In this document: one piece after another, positions 26,137 to 38,860 of the stretch | How positions within the stretch are numbered: the stretch's first letter is position 1 | Layout: each line of letters starts with the position of its first letter | Assembly: GCA_013399015.1 (NCBI GenBank) | Contig: VWZX01000240.1 | Coordinates: forward strand, 439,033 to 503,032 | Direction of reading: 5' to 3' | DNA length: 64,000 nucleotides | Source: Galbula dea | Taxonomy: Eukaryota; Chordata; Aves; Piciformes; Galbulidae | Notes under the pieces: model-generated | Databases searched by the model: none | Told to the model about the DNA's origin: nothing | What the model saw: the letters and a program-made list of their open reading frames with translations, nothing else | Translations under genes and position numbers: made by a program

Positions 26137-28323
26137 TCTAGGAAGTGTAAATCCAGGAGAGTGGAAACTATCTGAGGGTATGGGCTAAATCTGTCAAGTT
26201 CTTAAAAGCCCTGAAAAAGGGAAAACACTATTCCACAGTGAATTTGTTTAAATTATCTTTTATCATTATCTTTTCCAGCATATATTTAGGGATTTGGGCA
26301 TCACAAACCAAAGCAAAAGGAGGAAATGATTTGGGGTTTTTTTCTGGATGCCACTAATAGACCATTCACCCAGAATCCAGTAGGACAAAAGTGTAGTTAT
26401 GATATAAAGCTAGGGAAGGAGCCACTTATCCCTGGAAAAGTGTTCCAACCAGTGGGACAGAGAATGAACCTGGGCTGATTCAGCTGGAGCCAGCAGCTGC
26501 CAGGAGACTCTCTGAACCATCAGGCTATTCAGGACTTCTGTCTTCTTGCTCCAGACAATATTTAGCTTTTTTAACTAACTGAAAGAACAACAGGAAAAGA
26601 AAAGAATGCAAGAAGTCCTATAAAGTTTAACACCCTTAAATTGCCTCTGAGGCTAGTGTAGAGAAGAAGGTGTCTCTTGAGCTTTGGTGTCAAATATGTG
26701 TCTAAGCTTGATGGCATAAATAATCTGTTGGAGGCCTCCAGCAGAACATCTTCTTGTTTCAACCCCAACATGAGACATGGAAGAATCTTATCTCTCCTCT
26801 GTCTAATGCTAGCCCAAATCTCCCTTTTCTTTTCAAGACAAAAAATTAGCTTTGTCATTTCAAAGAAAAATAGGCTAATTTTCTTATTACTGCTCAGTTC
26901 CTTGTTGCATCAAAGATATTACCTTATTTTAAACAGATTATTTAAATTACACATATTTTCCTTTTTTTCATTTAGCTTCTTTTATTGTATTATTTATTTC
27001 CATGGCAAAAAAAAAGAGGTTTTTGAATGTATCAGCTATTTCTCATTAGAGAGAATGATATGCTCCATAAGCCAGTAACAGACCAGCCAGCTTGACTCCT
27101 TTGAAAAATCAGTCTCTTTAGAGCATAGGTTCCTTGTTCCAAAGACATTTAGGCCAATTTTCTTTAAAGAACTTTTTCTTCCATCTGTTGTGAATGTCCC
27201 ATCATAACCTAAGCTTTCACAACTGGAGTAAAGAGGTTGAGCTGGAACTCCAGTGAAACCATTCTTATGGGAGAACAATGGGAAAAATAAAGCTAGGCCC
27301 AGGACTGAAATTTTATCTGGCTGAATGTTCCTGGATTACTGCAGAGGACCTCAATTCTTTCCACTGCACAGACATCAGCAGGAAAACTGTTTATTTCTTT
27401 ATGAAGGAACACAGGAGTCTTAAAAATCAACTCTTCACCTGATCTTCAGGTCCAAACAGCAACACATTCTCATTCAGCAACATGAAGAAAATGAAAAGAG
27501 CAAAAGATAAATAACCCACACTTATAATGGGCTTTTGCTAATGTTAAGAAATGCTAATGACTTAAAAAGAGTCAGAGATTTGCTTTTTATTGAACCTAAT
27601 CAAGATACATCATTTCCCTCACTCTCCTCCTCTCCTAAGTGTTTATTTGCCCTAGACAGAACACAAGAAGTTAGATGTTTTTCAAATGTTATTTCCTTCC
27701 TGTTTATCCTAATTTGGCTGGAGGTGCAATGATCCAAGTGCTGAATTGGAGCCCAGAATTCCTAAAAAGAAAGTCCATCCCTGTTTTCTCTCTGATGAGG
27801 CAGAGCACACACAGGTACACCCATGCACACTTGCATCTAGACACACTATTTGCAGTCCCAAATATTGTGTTGAAGGATTTCTCTCCCACATATAGGCTTG
27901 GGAAGAATTTAGTGCTAAATAAATGCTGCCTCAAACCAGGCAAGATAAAACATAAATCATTGCATTAAAAACCTCTAACAAGTCTATCTGCTTTTTGAAA
28001 TGACTGGGAGATGAAAGAGAGGAGTCTCATTTAAGAAGGCCCAGCGGAACAGTTCTGCATTTATATAGCTGTTATCAAAAGCAATTCATTTGGAGATCAA
28101 ATAGACTGACAGATAGGACAAGCAGGGGATCACTACTGCCTTCAGGCAGCCAAAAGCAAGGATGGTTTCCCAGTACCATCACTAATATTGGGTCTAGTCA
28201 ATGCTCATGTCTATTATGGCTCACAGTAACAGCCAGCTGAATGTTAATGTACACCTCTTAGACTCCAATTCAATGCTGATTTGTAGCTGAGGGAGTAAAT
28301 AGTGTACATCCCTTTCTCTGACC

Positions 28324-28497
28324 TTTTTTTCCCCCTTTCCTTTCCTTTTTCCTTTCCTTTTCCCTTTCCTTTTCCCTTTCCTTTCCTTTCCTTTCCTTTC
28401 CTTTCCTTTCCTTTCCTTTCCTTTCCTTTCCTTTCCTTTCCTTTCCTTTCCTTTCCTTTCCTTTCCTTTCCTTTCCTTTCCTTTTTCCTTTTCTCCT
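28324..28497. repeat. (CTTTC)n pentanucleotide microsatellite
   Basis: A pyrimidine-only tract of about 170 bp. Roughly 28376-28484 is a perfect run of at least 21 CTTTC units, flanked by irregular CCCTTT variants. Confidence 0.97.
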
Positions 28498-29082
28498 GTA
28501 GGACTACATCCTTTTGTAATCTTTGTGTGTCTGATTAGTCTTTACCACTTAAAAAAGCAATGCCACTGAAGACAAAAGGAAGACAGGAGAATGGACTTTC
28601 CAGGGACCCCTTATCAATGTGCTGTGGTGTCTGCATCCACAACACCTCTCTTCTTCACATGCTGGAGCCATGCCACTGCTTCTTTCCAGAAAAAGCTCAA
28701 TGCTGTTGGCTCCTTTCAATAGAAAAAGTAATTCATCAGCCCAAGGCTGGTTGCAATCTCTCCCCAGTACAAGGAGTCAGCACACCCACCAGGAAAACTT
28801 ATTTTTTCTTCTCCAAAATCACTACCCACTCCCACTGGGGTAAGCATAGAGACTTATTCTGGTCTTAGCCATCTGAAAGATGTTTACAGTGGTAAATAAG
28901 AAAGGGTGAAGGAGTGATCCCTGGTTTTGAGACCAGGCAGCCCAGGAATGTCTTGTGTTTGCACACTTTAGGACAAACCTCCTCAAAAGGAAACTATGTG
29001 ATCTACACTACATCACAGTTATGGCTTCTCAGGCTCCCATGAGATTCCCCTCTGGCCCTAAAACATGAATATTATTTTCTGA

Positions 29083-29185
29083 TATTTTTGGGTTTTGGTG
29101 GTCCTCTTTTTTTTTGGTTTGGTTTGGGTTGGGTTTTGTGGGGTTTTTTTGGTTGGTTGGTTGTGTTTTTGTTGTTTATTTTTCC
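29083..29185. repeat. G/T-only tract
   Basis: Irregular GGTTTGGTTTGGG and GGTTTTTTT units over about 100 bp. It is the same class as the tracts at 394, 20509, 58876 and 61141. Confidence 0.9.
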
Positions 29186-29855
29186 TTTGAGTGTGAGGTC
29201 TGCTTTATGGCCACAGTGATTTATTTATTACATCACACAGAGAATATATGTTGGATGCCTTGGGGTATAGAGGCAGAGGAATTTAGGGTGTTGCAGAGTA
29301 TCAGTTCTGCTAAAGACACTGTTAGCAGATGCCTTCCAACTAAAAGTGGCCATAATTATACTCCAACCATTTTACAAGGCATCTGAACAATGGATTTGGG
29401 AACCACATGGACTGGACTTCTAATTGCTTGAAGAAATCAGTGCTCTGTGAGATGCAATTGACTTAAAATCAAAACAGATGCAAAAATTGGGGAAGATGTC
29501 ATGAGATTGAATAGAGCATAGTGGGTGGGGATGCCACTTGCAATCAACTTCTTTGTTATACATTATTATTATTATTTATTTATGTATTTATTTATATTTT
29601 ACCTTGACAGATGCAGATATCAATGTATGGAGAGCACTGCTGAAGTAATAATTCAATGGGTGTTTTTGGAGGAAAGCAAGAAACAGGTAAGTTACCTAAT
29701 TTTTTCAGCACAAAAAGGGTACTAGGAGCTGTGGAAGGAGAAAGGGACCAAGGAACCAAAAATAAAAGAAGAAGATGCTGCAGAACATATGAAAATTGAG
29801 TGCAACAGATGAAAGTAGGAGTTAATATACCAACTTAGGACTTAGAGCTTGGTAT

Positions 29856-30027
29856 TTATGTTTCTCAGAGAGGTGGGAGATGCCCCATCCCTTGAACCAT
29901 TCCAGGTCAGGTTGTCTGGGGCTCTGAGCAACCTGATCTAGTTGCAGATATTCCTGCTCACTATAGGGGGGTTGAACTAGATGAGCTTTAAAGATCCCTT
30001 CCAACCCAAACCATTCCATTGTTCAAT
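29856..30027 (+). mobile_element. CR1 LINE, short 3' end fragment
   Basis: Sense blocks are AGGTCAGGTTGTCTGGGGCT, CTGATCTAGTTGCAGATATT, GGTTGAACTAGATGAGCTTT and CCCTTCCAACCCAAACCATT. The terminal ATTCTATG repeats are decayed. Confidence 0.94.
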
Positions 30028-30461
30028 ATCAAACCATATAGACATTCTTTACAGTCACTGAGCCACCATTAAAAACTTGGCTCCTAAGTCCTATAGGATG
30101 TCCTGCTTCTAAAGCACAGTCTGCTGTTCTTCAGTGCAGAACTAGAAATAAATAGACTTAACAGCCTGGAAAGGGATGTGCAGAGGGTGAGGAGGGGACA
30201 AAGTAGACAGAGAATCCTTCACCTCTCCAGTAGAAGGACTAGGAAATAGAAAATAAATAGCTCAAGAGATAGACATGAAATATTGAAAAAGGCTACTTCT
30301 TCAAAGAATACATTAGTAAACTGTTTTATTCATTGGTATATGATGATAAGATGGCACTCAATGCTTAACTAAGATAAAAAACTCAGTAGGACAAATGACT
30401 GGCAAGAAATCATCAAGGAATGTTAAATAGAAATGGGTTTCCTCTGAGCTGAAAATCACAG

Positions 30462-30668
30462 TGTCATAGAATCATAGAACCACCAGAGTGGGAAGGGACC
30501 TTAAAGATCATCTAGTTCCAAACCCCCTGCCTGCCAGGGACACCATCCACTAGATCTGGTTGCTCAAAGCCCCATCCAGCCTGGCCTTAAAAGCTTCCAG
30601 GGATGGAGCTTCCACAGCCTCTCTGGGCAACCTGTTCCACTGTCTCACCACCCTCATGGTGAAGAACA
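30462..30668 (-). mobile_element. CR1 LINE, short 3' end fragment
   Basis: It starts GTCATAGAATCATAGAACC and continues through GGGACCTTAAAGATCATCTA to CCACCCTCATGGTGAAGAAC. It resembles the 5173 copy and is shorter. Confidence 0.96.
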
Positions 30669-31194
30669 GTAGAGTAGAGGAACACAGCAGGGAAATATCA
30701 ATCCTTGCTGTCCTGTTTCTTCTGTTATTCCTTTGGCACCCTGCTCATTATTAGTCACTAGGCTAAACAGATTTTTGATGTGGACCAGCCATGCTATTCT
30801 CCTGTCCCCATCACAAGACATCTCTTCTGGGTTCTCTGCTGGCTGTTAATTCTTTGTTCCACAGCCCAACTACCCTGCAGATAGTTGTCCTGCAGAGTTC
30901 TTGATCTACTGATCTAAGAAACTATTCAAGGGCCAGAAAAAACACCAAAACCCACTCTCAACAAAACAAAGCCTTGGTCCCTTCCAGTGCAACCAGCTCC
31001 ATAGTAAGGAAATGCAGCACAACACTTGGATGCCAAACAAGATGGGCTGAAATACTAATTATGGTAAGACATTATACAAAAGGCTATCTGCCCCCATGAG
31101 AGTCCAAGCCTCCAAGCTAAGTCTCTTGTGGAACAAAAGTAAGTTGTCAGATTTGAATAATTTCCCTGCATGTAGATAAATCCTCACATTTCTA

Positions 31195-31248
31195 CATCTC
31201 CCCCCTCCTCTCTCCTCCCCCCTTCTTCCTCCTCCCCCCCCTCTCTTC
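31195..31248. repeat. Polypyrimidine tract
   Basis: About 54 bp of only C and T with C runs of six to eight. The complementary strand is pure purine with several G runs, so triplex or G-rich secondary structure is possible. Confidence 0.9.
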
Positions 31249-31910
31249 AGTTTTGCAAACAAGAAAAGAAACACTAGGAGCTATTTCACTGGATAACCAT
31301 GCAAATGAAACAGGAGATTTAAATGTCTTAGCAAGGAGATCAGAGACACAGTTGGAAACAGCTGTAAGGGGCATTGGAATGATTATAAGGGAATAGGATG
31401 GGTGCATTATTTGGCTTGGTGACTTCATTAGTGATATTTGGCATCAGATGCTCAGCTGGTGTAAATCAGAAGAGCTCCTCTGTGCTTGCTTACCCCCTCT
31501 GAGGATTCACTTATTTGTCCTGAATATGGATTTCTACATTATTCTATTTTATTTTTTCTCTGCTGCATTGGTCTCCAGGCAGCATTTTGAGAATAGGAAT
31601 TTAAGCCATGAGAAGATATTTTGTCAGACAGAACAAAATTCAGGGTATATCTGCTGCCTTGAAGATTTTGAGGATATTTATAGGCAACATCCTGACTTTG
31701 GATTCAGCTTACCCACCAGTAAAAGAAATGTAGGGAGATAGGATCCTTACAGAGCCTAAACCCCCAAATTCCCAGTCTCTTGTCATTCAAACTAACTGTT
31801 GGAAATGTATCAGCTGTAGCTTTTTGCTCATCCAGCAGTATCAAATACCTGGGTAAAATTCACTAGGCATTGTCTCTGATGAATTTCATGGGCCCTCTTA
31901 AATGTTTCCT

Positions 31911-31940
31911 GAAATAAAATAAATAATAATAATAATAAAT
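31911..31940. repeat. (AAT)n microsatellite
   Basis: A short AATAAT array with a flanking AAAT variant. Confidence 0.9.
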
Positions 31941-34900
31941 TTTAAAAAGAGATTGGAGTTTTTCTTCCTTTTAATCTTTTTAGCTATTTTTACAACAGAT
32001 ATGGAAGTTTTGCTCTCATCCAGAAGCTGTCTGTACTTTCTGTAGCTGTCTGTACAGATGGAACAGGTAAGGAAGAAAGACAAGCCACTTCTTTTCATGC
32101 ACTCAGTGGACACACAAGCTTCAGCCTAACTAATCAGAGCAATTGCACTTGCATTCAGCAGACAGGATTGCATTGGGAAGTCTCCTATCAATAACAGCAA
32201 ACTTCTAACTCCTTTCATAAAAGGGGATGTCCTTGCCTTTCCCAGTCAAGCCAAGAGTCCATGCTCCAGACAATGCACAGTCCATGGCTTCCCTTGCCCA
32301 CTCATTTGGGTTGAAAGCTGTGTACTGCAGGAGAAGAATTTTTGTCTGTAAAGTGCTGGAAAATGGACAACTTTGGTCAATGTCCTCAAAAAATATGGAT
32401 ATTCAGAGGATCACTGTAAGTTTGGGGCATTTGACTTCTTAAAGAAAAATTTAATATAAAGATATTTGAGGAAGAGAGTCCCTGTGAAACTCATTAATTG
32501 ATTAACTTCATCCTCCTTTTGAAATGAAATATTCAGCTAAATATTTACCTGCACTGCTCACACCAAACCTTAGGGCTGAGTTCATTTGATATCTGTGAGA
32601 TAAGGTGGATATTGTGGTTTGGAAAGCACTTCAGAAAAGCAGAGTTGTGTTGTCAGTGCTGAGAGGCTGCACAGGGCAGCATTAGAGGTGACCTTGGTAC
32701 AGACAGTAGAGGTGTTGGCTGTGCAGGGTGAATGGGGCTTGTTCCTGAGGGACCTTCAAAGTCATCATTTGGTGGAAGTCCAAGTTCAAGAAGCATTATT
32801 AAAGGGCCAATAGAGCAATACATCAAATGACATCAAACCCTGATCAGAAGCTATAAGCAGAGGGGTGTATGAAGCATATAGTCCTCAACATGATGATGCT
32901 ATTAGAAGGTCTTCTATGGGGAAGGTCTAGGCACTCTCCTTAGTCCAAACTGAATCTGCATTCACCATTGGAAAGTGCAGAGGAGTCTTTTATGTGGTGC
33001 TAGAAAGGGAAAAGTTTATCTTTGTGACTACCTTGATCAGTCACCTTATGAACAGGCATCAGCAAGTCCTTTGAATGTCCCATCTCCCATTGTGTGCACA
33101 GAAAAAGGCCAGGTTTCAAACCCTCAGTGCTTTCCTTTCACAAAACACTATTCACAAGATAACTGCAGGCTGGAGCCACGAATCCATTTTGCCTTATTTA
33201 CATGAATTTTCCACAGAGTCCTTCAGGAGGTATCATACTCAGCAATTCCCAAAGGAAATTATGTGTATAAAATTCATGAGAAATCCTGCTTTCTCTGGAG
33301 TATTTGTAGACATCTCTCTATTATACAACCTAGGAATATTATAAACCAATAAATAAACCTTGAGATGAAGGATATTTGCCTCACTGAACCACACCTCTTG
33401 AGAGGTGTGGGGAGAATATGTGCAGTGGTTTTAAAGATAGTCTTGGGTTTGGGGTTTTTGTGTTTCTGAAATATCCATGGTGATTTAGATGAGAGAAGCA
33501 CTGCCTTAGCCTCTGCAGCAATCTTCATACAAGAGTATGATTCTAATCTGCAATCATCCTTGTAATAAACCTATTTTATTAAGCAATACTTGTAAGCCTT
33601 ATATATGTCACACCAGGGTAGAGCGGGAGAGGAATTTGATAACAATGTATTTCCAATCTTTGTCCATTTGAACAGAGTAAGGTCAGAGCTCATCTAAGTT
33701 TATGGCTAAGCTCAGACTTTCCAGTCTGCCCATTGTAATGCTCAAGGAAGAGTATAGATGGTTCTTAGAAGCTTTACAAAAGTGGAAAGTTACTTGAGGC
33801 TGAAACTTTTACCTTCTAACATTTACCTTTTACATTTACCTTTTAGACCTTATCTAAACCTGTATGTCCAGAGAATGGACCTCATGGACTTGAATGGCTA
33901 CTTGTCAGCCCAAAAGAGACACAAATGGCTGCTGCTACTACTATTTCCCATCATTTCTTCAGAAACAGCATCTGGCTCTTCACTGGAAACATCTCTCACA
34001 CTGAGGGGAACCTTGTGAGAAGCAAATCCTGAGATTCATAAGAAAAACATGCCTTAGCTTCCTAAAAATGCACTCAGAGCTTTCAAAGCTTGCTTACCAA
34101 AGCTTTGTAAGATGACAGGCAGGAAAGACTTAATTTGATGGGATTTTTCTAAATGTGAGAGGGTTGAAACAGCTCTGGATGGATAAAGAGGACTGGAAAG
34201 TGGTGTCAGAGCTGCTCCTTGGTGCCTTGTTTTCTTTCCTGTCTTCTCCTGTCTGCTGTGGGATATGGTATTGCCACCCTCAGCACACCTCTCCCAGGAT
34301 GATGGACAAGATCCAGCACAGCCACTCTTCCCTTTTTCCTCTTCCTTTATCCCCTACCATCCATGTTGCCTCAGGTAGCTTCCTTTTGCCCAACAACACT
34401 TCCTACTTCCCTGTGCTTTTCAGGGCTTTGGGTAAATGAAGAGGGATGAGAAAATGAGGTGAGACAGGCCATCTTCTGAAAGACAAAGGAGTTTGCTGGG
34501 TCAGTTCAGAAGCCAGAGGAATTCTTATGGGCTCACATTGCTGTCTGCTGGCAAGGGTGATGGTGGGTGCAAAGATGACTGCAGAGACCTTTGGTGAGTG
34601 TGGCCAAAGGGGAGAAGGAAGTATTAGAACAAAAACATTCAGTCTTCTAGTCAAAACTGTGTCAAAGATCCCCTACAACCACCCCTTCCCTTACTAAACT
34701 CTTTGCTGTTATCCTCACTCTTAACATCCCCATGGTTTCACTATGAATTTTCCTGGCTTACAGTGCTTTGTCTAAGCAATAGAAAAGTTCTTTATTTTCC
34801 AAATTCCATTTCAGCTACAGGTATTTTTAGATTGTGCCCATGTCATAAGATCAGCTCTTTCACAAGTGTTTTATTCCAGTGGAAGATATAAGAGATGTAA

Positions 34901-35379
34901 GGAGAGGCATCTTCTGCAGGGTCCCATTGCTGGTTACAGAGAAAGCATAAATGACCAGTTTATACTGGGCACTTAATTTTCAGCTGGTTTAAAATCCCTG
35001 CTTGTTTTCTAGGCAAAGTGTTTTCCCCATCTGTGTTTCCTTTGTGAACCCTCTCCAAAATTATAAACAACTTCTTCAACTGCAGACATCAAAACCAGAA
35101 GCAGTTATCAGTCCTAGAATAAAAGCAACCTCTTCCTATTTCAAACCTTTGTGTCTAAGCAGCAAAATAACATTAACTCTTTTGTAAGACCTTTATCCTG
35201 ACCAAAAAAAGCAGCATCTTTAGCCATTATTGATCATGACAACAAGCTGTTTTCAGTCACCAGCTGTCAGAAGAGAAACTCTGCCTGGTAAATACAGCCA
35301 TATCCTTAAGTATAGGTTGCCTATTGTTCTAATAAAAGGTACCTCATTTGTCTGAACACGGTGGATCCACTGATCACAC

Positions 35380-35820
35380 AACATAAGGGATCTGTCCTCT
35401 TAGTGTATTTATCATCCCTTCAACCTCCATCTCATTAGCCAGCTGGCTGAATGCCAACTGTTTGATTATGTTTGTCTTTAATAGGTAAAACATCACGAAA
35501 ATAGGACCACAACAAAATCCTGATTGCTCTGTGACCAGACTAGAAACAGATCTGCTCACAGTGACCCTTCTAAACACATTTTGAGGCTGTCAGCCTATTT
35601 TTAATGCACTTAAGGTGCACCACATTGATATTATGCATTTTTTTAATAGTTTTGTAATCAAAATGTCATGGTGTAGCAAGTCAAATGCCTCACAGATTCC
35701 TATTGCTTGACGACTGCTATCTTTATCAACTGAACTTGTAATCTCATCAGAAAAAGAGTTATCAATTTCATTTGACAGGAACTATTTTCCATCAGCTTGT
35801 GTTGAATGGCATTCACTAGA
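35380..35820 (-). mobile_element. Ancient CR1/L3-like LINE fragment, reverse-transcriptase region
   Basis: On the minus strand, blocks such as CTGATGAGATTACAAGTTCA, GTTGATAAAGATAGCAGTC, GGCATTTGACTTGCTACACC and ACATTTTGATTACAAAAC line up with the remembered coding region around the reverse-transcriptase motif that precedes the catalytic domain in old CR1-like LINEs of reptiles and birds. The frame is full of stops. It is far more diverged than the young CR1 copies here. The exact family is uncertain. Confidence 0.6.
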
Positions 35821-35869
35821 TGTCCCTTCTTTAGTTCTGAGGGTGGGGCACTCTAGAGCATGAGGGGAG

Positions 35870-36185
35870 AGGGCTTCCCACAGCATACACATCTGCAGCT
35901 TCAAATTCAAACACCAATTGCCGGAGATGATGGCAGCCTGAAATGGCCCTGAAGTTATTTTATGCTTTGCTCTCTCCAAATCAAGACTGTCCTGTCTAGA
36001 AATCCAAGGAGGCCTTTTTCAGTCTCTGTATAAATAATTCTTTCATACAGCCCAATATTATTAGTCATAGTGTGCAATTGGTTCTGTAGTAGAATAGTAA
36101 AGAAGCCCAGTGGCAGTGTGAAATGAGCGATCTCCGGTGTGGATGGATCTGGAGCGCCGAGTCCCAACTGCCGTCTTCCTTCAGG
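35870..36185. promoter_or_regulatory. Candidate conserved non-coding element
   Basis: A repeat-free block next to the ancient LINE. It combines AT-rich motifs (CAATATTATTAGTCATAG) with a CpG group near its end (GAGCGATCTCCGG and GGAGCGCCGAG). It has no long open frame with splice sites. Function is inferred only. Confidence 0.35.
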
Positions 36186-36339
36186 CATGGGAGAATTTAA
36201 GTTGGTGAGGTGGAGGAGGGATTGGTAATATTAGGGAAGCTAACAATTTGTGTGACATGATAGTTCTTACTGCACAGGCTGCATTTGTCCTTTTTTTCTT
36301 TAACCCTCAGCACCTTGCCAGTGAAACCAGTTTAAGTGC

Positions 36340-36522
36340 ACTCATCTCTTTTTCTTTCTTCCTCTTTCTCTTTCTAGTGTTTCTATGTTTCTGTTATTCC
36401 TATTAATTCTATTTGTATTATTTCTACTATTCCTATTTCTATTATTCCTACTTGTATTATTCTCACTTCTGTTTCTAATTCTATCATTCCTATTTCTACT
36501 TCTCTCTATTGCTATTATCACT
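36340..36522. repeat. Degenerate pyrimidine-rich repeat (CTATTNNTATTCCTATT type)
   Basis: TATTATTCCTATTTCTATT-like units repeat imperfectly with few G residues. The frame through it (only Leu, Phe, Ile and Val) is an artefact. Confidence 0.85.
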
Positions 36523-36669
36523 ACGACGCTTCTGTTTCAAGGGTGGTTTCAATGGTACCTGGGATGCTAAGACTGAACTTGGAAAATAATGAATTAAAAT
36601 AATAAATCAGCCTCAGCACTGCCTTCCCTGAAGCCTGAGAGAGCAAAGTGGATGGAGGTAAGGAGGAAA

Positions 36670-36785
36670 GTTGAATTAACATTCTCATTTTGCACATGAA
36701 GAGCTGAGGGGCAGAGACATTAAAAGAGTGGCCTGAGGTTGCAGAGGGGAATTGGTGGCAGGATGCAGACTTGCACTGAGGACAG
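36670..36785 (-). mobile_element. MIR-like SINE fragment
   Basis: On the plus strand CATTCTCATTTTGCACATGA, GAGCTGAGGGGCAGAGACAT, AGTGGCCTGAGGTTGCAGAG and GGCAGGATGCAGACTTG follow the reverse complement of the MIR core, the segment usually read as cattttacagatgaggaaac and onward. MIR elements are old and occur across amniotes. Divergence is high. Confidence 0.65.
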
Positions 36786-37029
36786 CTGATAGCCAGCCTA
36801 ATGTATAAGCTGCAAGTCTTGCCCTGCATTACTTTTCCAGTGTTACCTGTCTCCATTTTCTTCTCTGAAGCAGGCTTAGATAACAGAAATGGTGTAGTGA
36901 ATTTGTCTGAGGACAGAGAGCCAAAGAATGCAGGCATCTTGGGTGATTTATTTTCCACTTGGTCCTAGTGCAAGCATTAGGGAGTTGCTTAACTCTTCCC
37001 TGCTTCATGTCGTCTATCCCTGATTCATG

Positions 37030-37400
37030 GTGAGGCCTCATCTCAGGTACTGTCTTCAATTTTAGGCCCCTCACTACAAGAAAGACACTGAGGCATTGGA
37101 GTGTGTCCAGAGAAGGGCAATGAAGCTGGTGTAGGGTCTGGAGGATAAGCCTTATGAGGAGAGGCTGAGGGAACTAGGGTTGGTTAGTCTGAGGAAGAGA
37201 CTTTCTCACTCTCTACAACTACCTGAAAGGAGGTTGGAGTGAGGTGGGAGTTGGTCTCTTCTCCCAGGTTACCAGTGAAAGGGCAAGAGGACCTCAGGGT
37301 GCACCACGGGAGGTTTAGGTTGAATATTGGGAAAACTAGTTTTAAACCATCACCCTTTCCCTGTAAGCTATGAGGGGGCATCTTCAAGGTGTGGGTGGGA
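37030..37400 (+). mobile_element. CR1 LINE, ORF2 end and start of the 3' UTR
   Basis: The sense reading includes APHYKKDTEALECVQRRAMK, then the block GAGAGGCTGAGGGAACTAGG and CACTACAAGAAAGACACTGA. It continues to about 37400 through a diverged 3' UTR (GGGAGGTTTAGGTTGAATAT). The terminal tail is missing. Confidence 0.9.
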
Positions 37401-38842
37401 ACCAGGCACCACCAAAATAAGCTGGTATTGGATGAGTTGTTTCTTAGAGAGGCAAGGATGTAGCAGAGAACTATTCTTTCAGAGGGAAAAATTGCTACAA
37501 GACATCTACTTGTGCAGCATTTGTGCACTCCAGTGTGATTTCCACTATGAGAAAATAACTCATGATGAGTTGAGAACTGATCAGTGAAAGACCCTACTGG
37601 AAATAGGAAGTACACAGCCAGATTAAGCTGAAATGCCTGCTAGACAAAGCTAGATGTCAGCCATCTCCTCTCATCTAAGCTATCCAGGTAACACCTGAAG
37701 ACAGCCAGGCACTTCCACAGGGTCATTTATCTCCTCCTGCAATAGCTGTGTATGAAAAGTGGAGTGAAGCACCTTCCTGAGTGCATATCTGTCTATATTA
37801 ACCACACTCAAGGGGCAATGAGATTAGACAAGGCACCTAAATTTAATAATTAGGGGTAATAAGTATAGATGAAAGGTTGAAGGGCTTGGTTTTGTTCCTC
37901 CACTGAGCATCTTGGAGAGCAATGGTCCAGCATTACACATGCAAAGTAAGGGTTGGCTAATCAGTGATTATCATAAAAATATTCTCATAGAAGTAAAGGA
38001 TGTCTTATCTATATCATATATATTGTCTCCATCCTAGTTTTGACCTCCACACAGCCTGGCTAAACAGATCTGAATGTCTTCACATTGTTACCAAGAGAAA
38101 CAGATTGTTTCATGTTCTATCTGTGAATTTCAAGGAAGAAAAGAAATCAGCCATGATCTTGCTTATCAACAAGAAGTCTTTTCTGACAATTTAGCCTCTC
38201 ACAGTGGACCAAGACTCTCATCTTTAAAGAGATAGAGGTATTAGGACCCACAGCAAAGAACTTGTGATGCCATTCACTTGGGAATAATGTCTCAGACTTC
38301 AGAACATCATATAATTTACCATGCAATTTTAGATTAAACCAAGTGGTTACTGAATCATCTTTGGACTAGGAAGCTACTAAGCCCAGTGGTGGACATGAAG
38401 ATAAAAAGTCCCGATGGGCAAGTCTTAAAAGGGAGCTGCAATTTATGCTTCAACTAATCATTGTTGCTGTGTCTGAAAACAAGAAGAAAGCATGAGGCAG
38501 AACAGAATGAAATGGAGCAGCCTTCTCCCTGCAATGCACATCTTTTCTCTGGGATTAAAATAGGGTTTGCATTTTAAATTTTCATTTACTAAACAGAAAA
38601 ATATTTTACTAGGAGGGAATGGTATTAAGGAGAAATGATTCTTTGTGTGCCCTCAGGCCTGGTGAAGACAGGATTTGATTTGCTGTGTTAGGCTGGAATC
38701 TGGATTGATACACAGAGATGAGAAGGTGTTTAATAAAATTTACATTTCATTTTCTCACTTGACACCAGTCTCCTGTCACTCACAGAATGAAGGGAATACA
38801 ACAAATAACTTTTGTCAGCACCTAGACATAAAGAGACTGTCA

Positions 38843-38860
38843 GGGAGGGAGGGGGGAGGG
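38843..38860 (+). other. Canonical G-quadruplex motif
   Basis: GGGAGGGAGGGGGGAGGG has four G runs of at least three with one-base loops, which fits the usual four-run rule. Folding is inferred, not shown. Confidence 0.7.

Larger units (their letters stand above)
25131..29855. other. Non-coding with microsatellites, no gene seen
   Basis: It holds an (ATT)n array (26100-26136), a long (CTTTC)n array (28324-28497) and a G/T tract (29083-29185). The frame of PFLSF repeats at 28302-28538 is only the translated microsatellite. A short repeat-free block at 27990-28110 could be conserved. Confidence 0.65.
30669..35379. other. Non-coding, no gene seen
   Basis: About 4.7 kb without supported exons. 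It contains a C/T-only tract (31195-31248), an (AAT)n array (31911-31940) and ordinary unique sequence. Open frames at 33758-34018 and 34155-34439 have no splice sites or family resemblance. Confidence 0.65.

Noticed and set aside
28302..28538. Repeat protein of PFLSF units
   Set aside because: Direct translation of the (CTTTC)n microsatellite.
36521..36958. 145-codon minus-strand frame
   Set aside because: It overlaps a MIR-like SINE and a degenerate repeat and shows no coding texture.
37184..37615. 143-codon minus-strand frame
   Set aside because: It is antisense to a CR1 fragment. CR1 3' regions often give chance open frames on the reverse strand.
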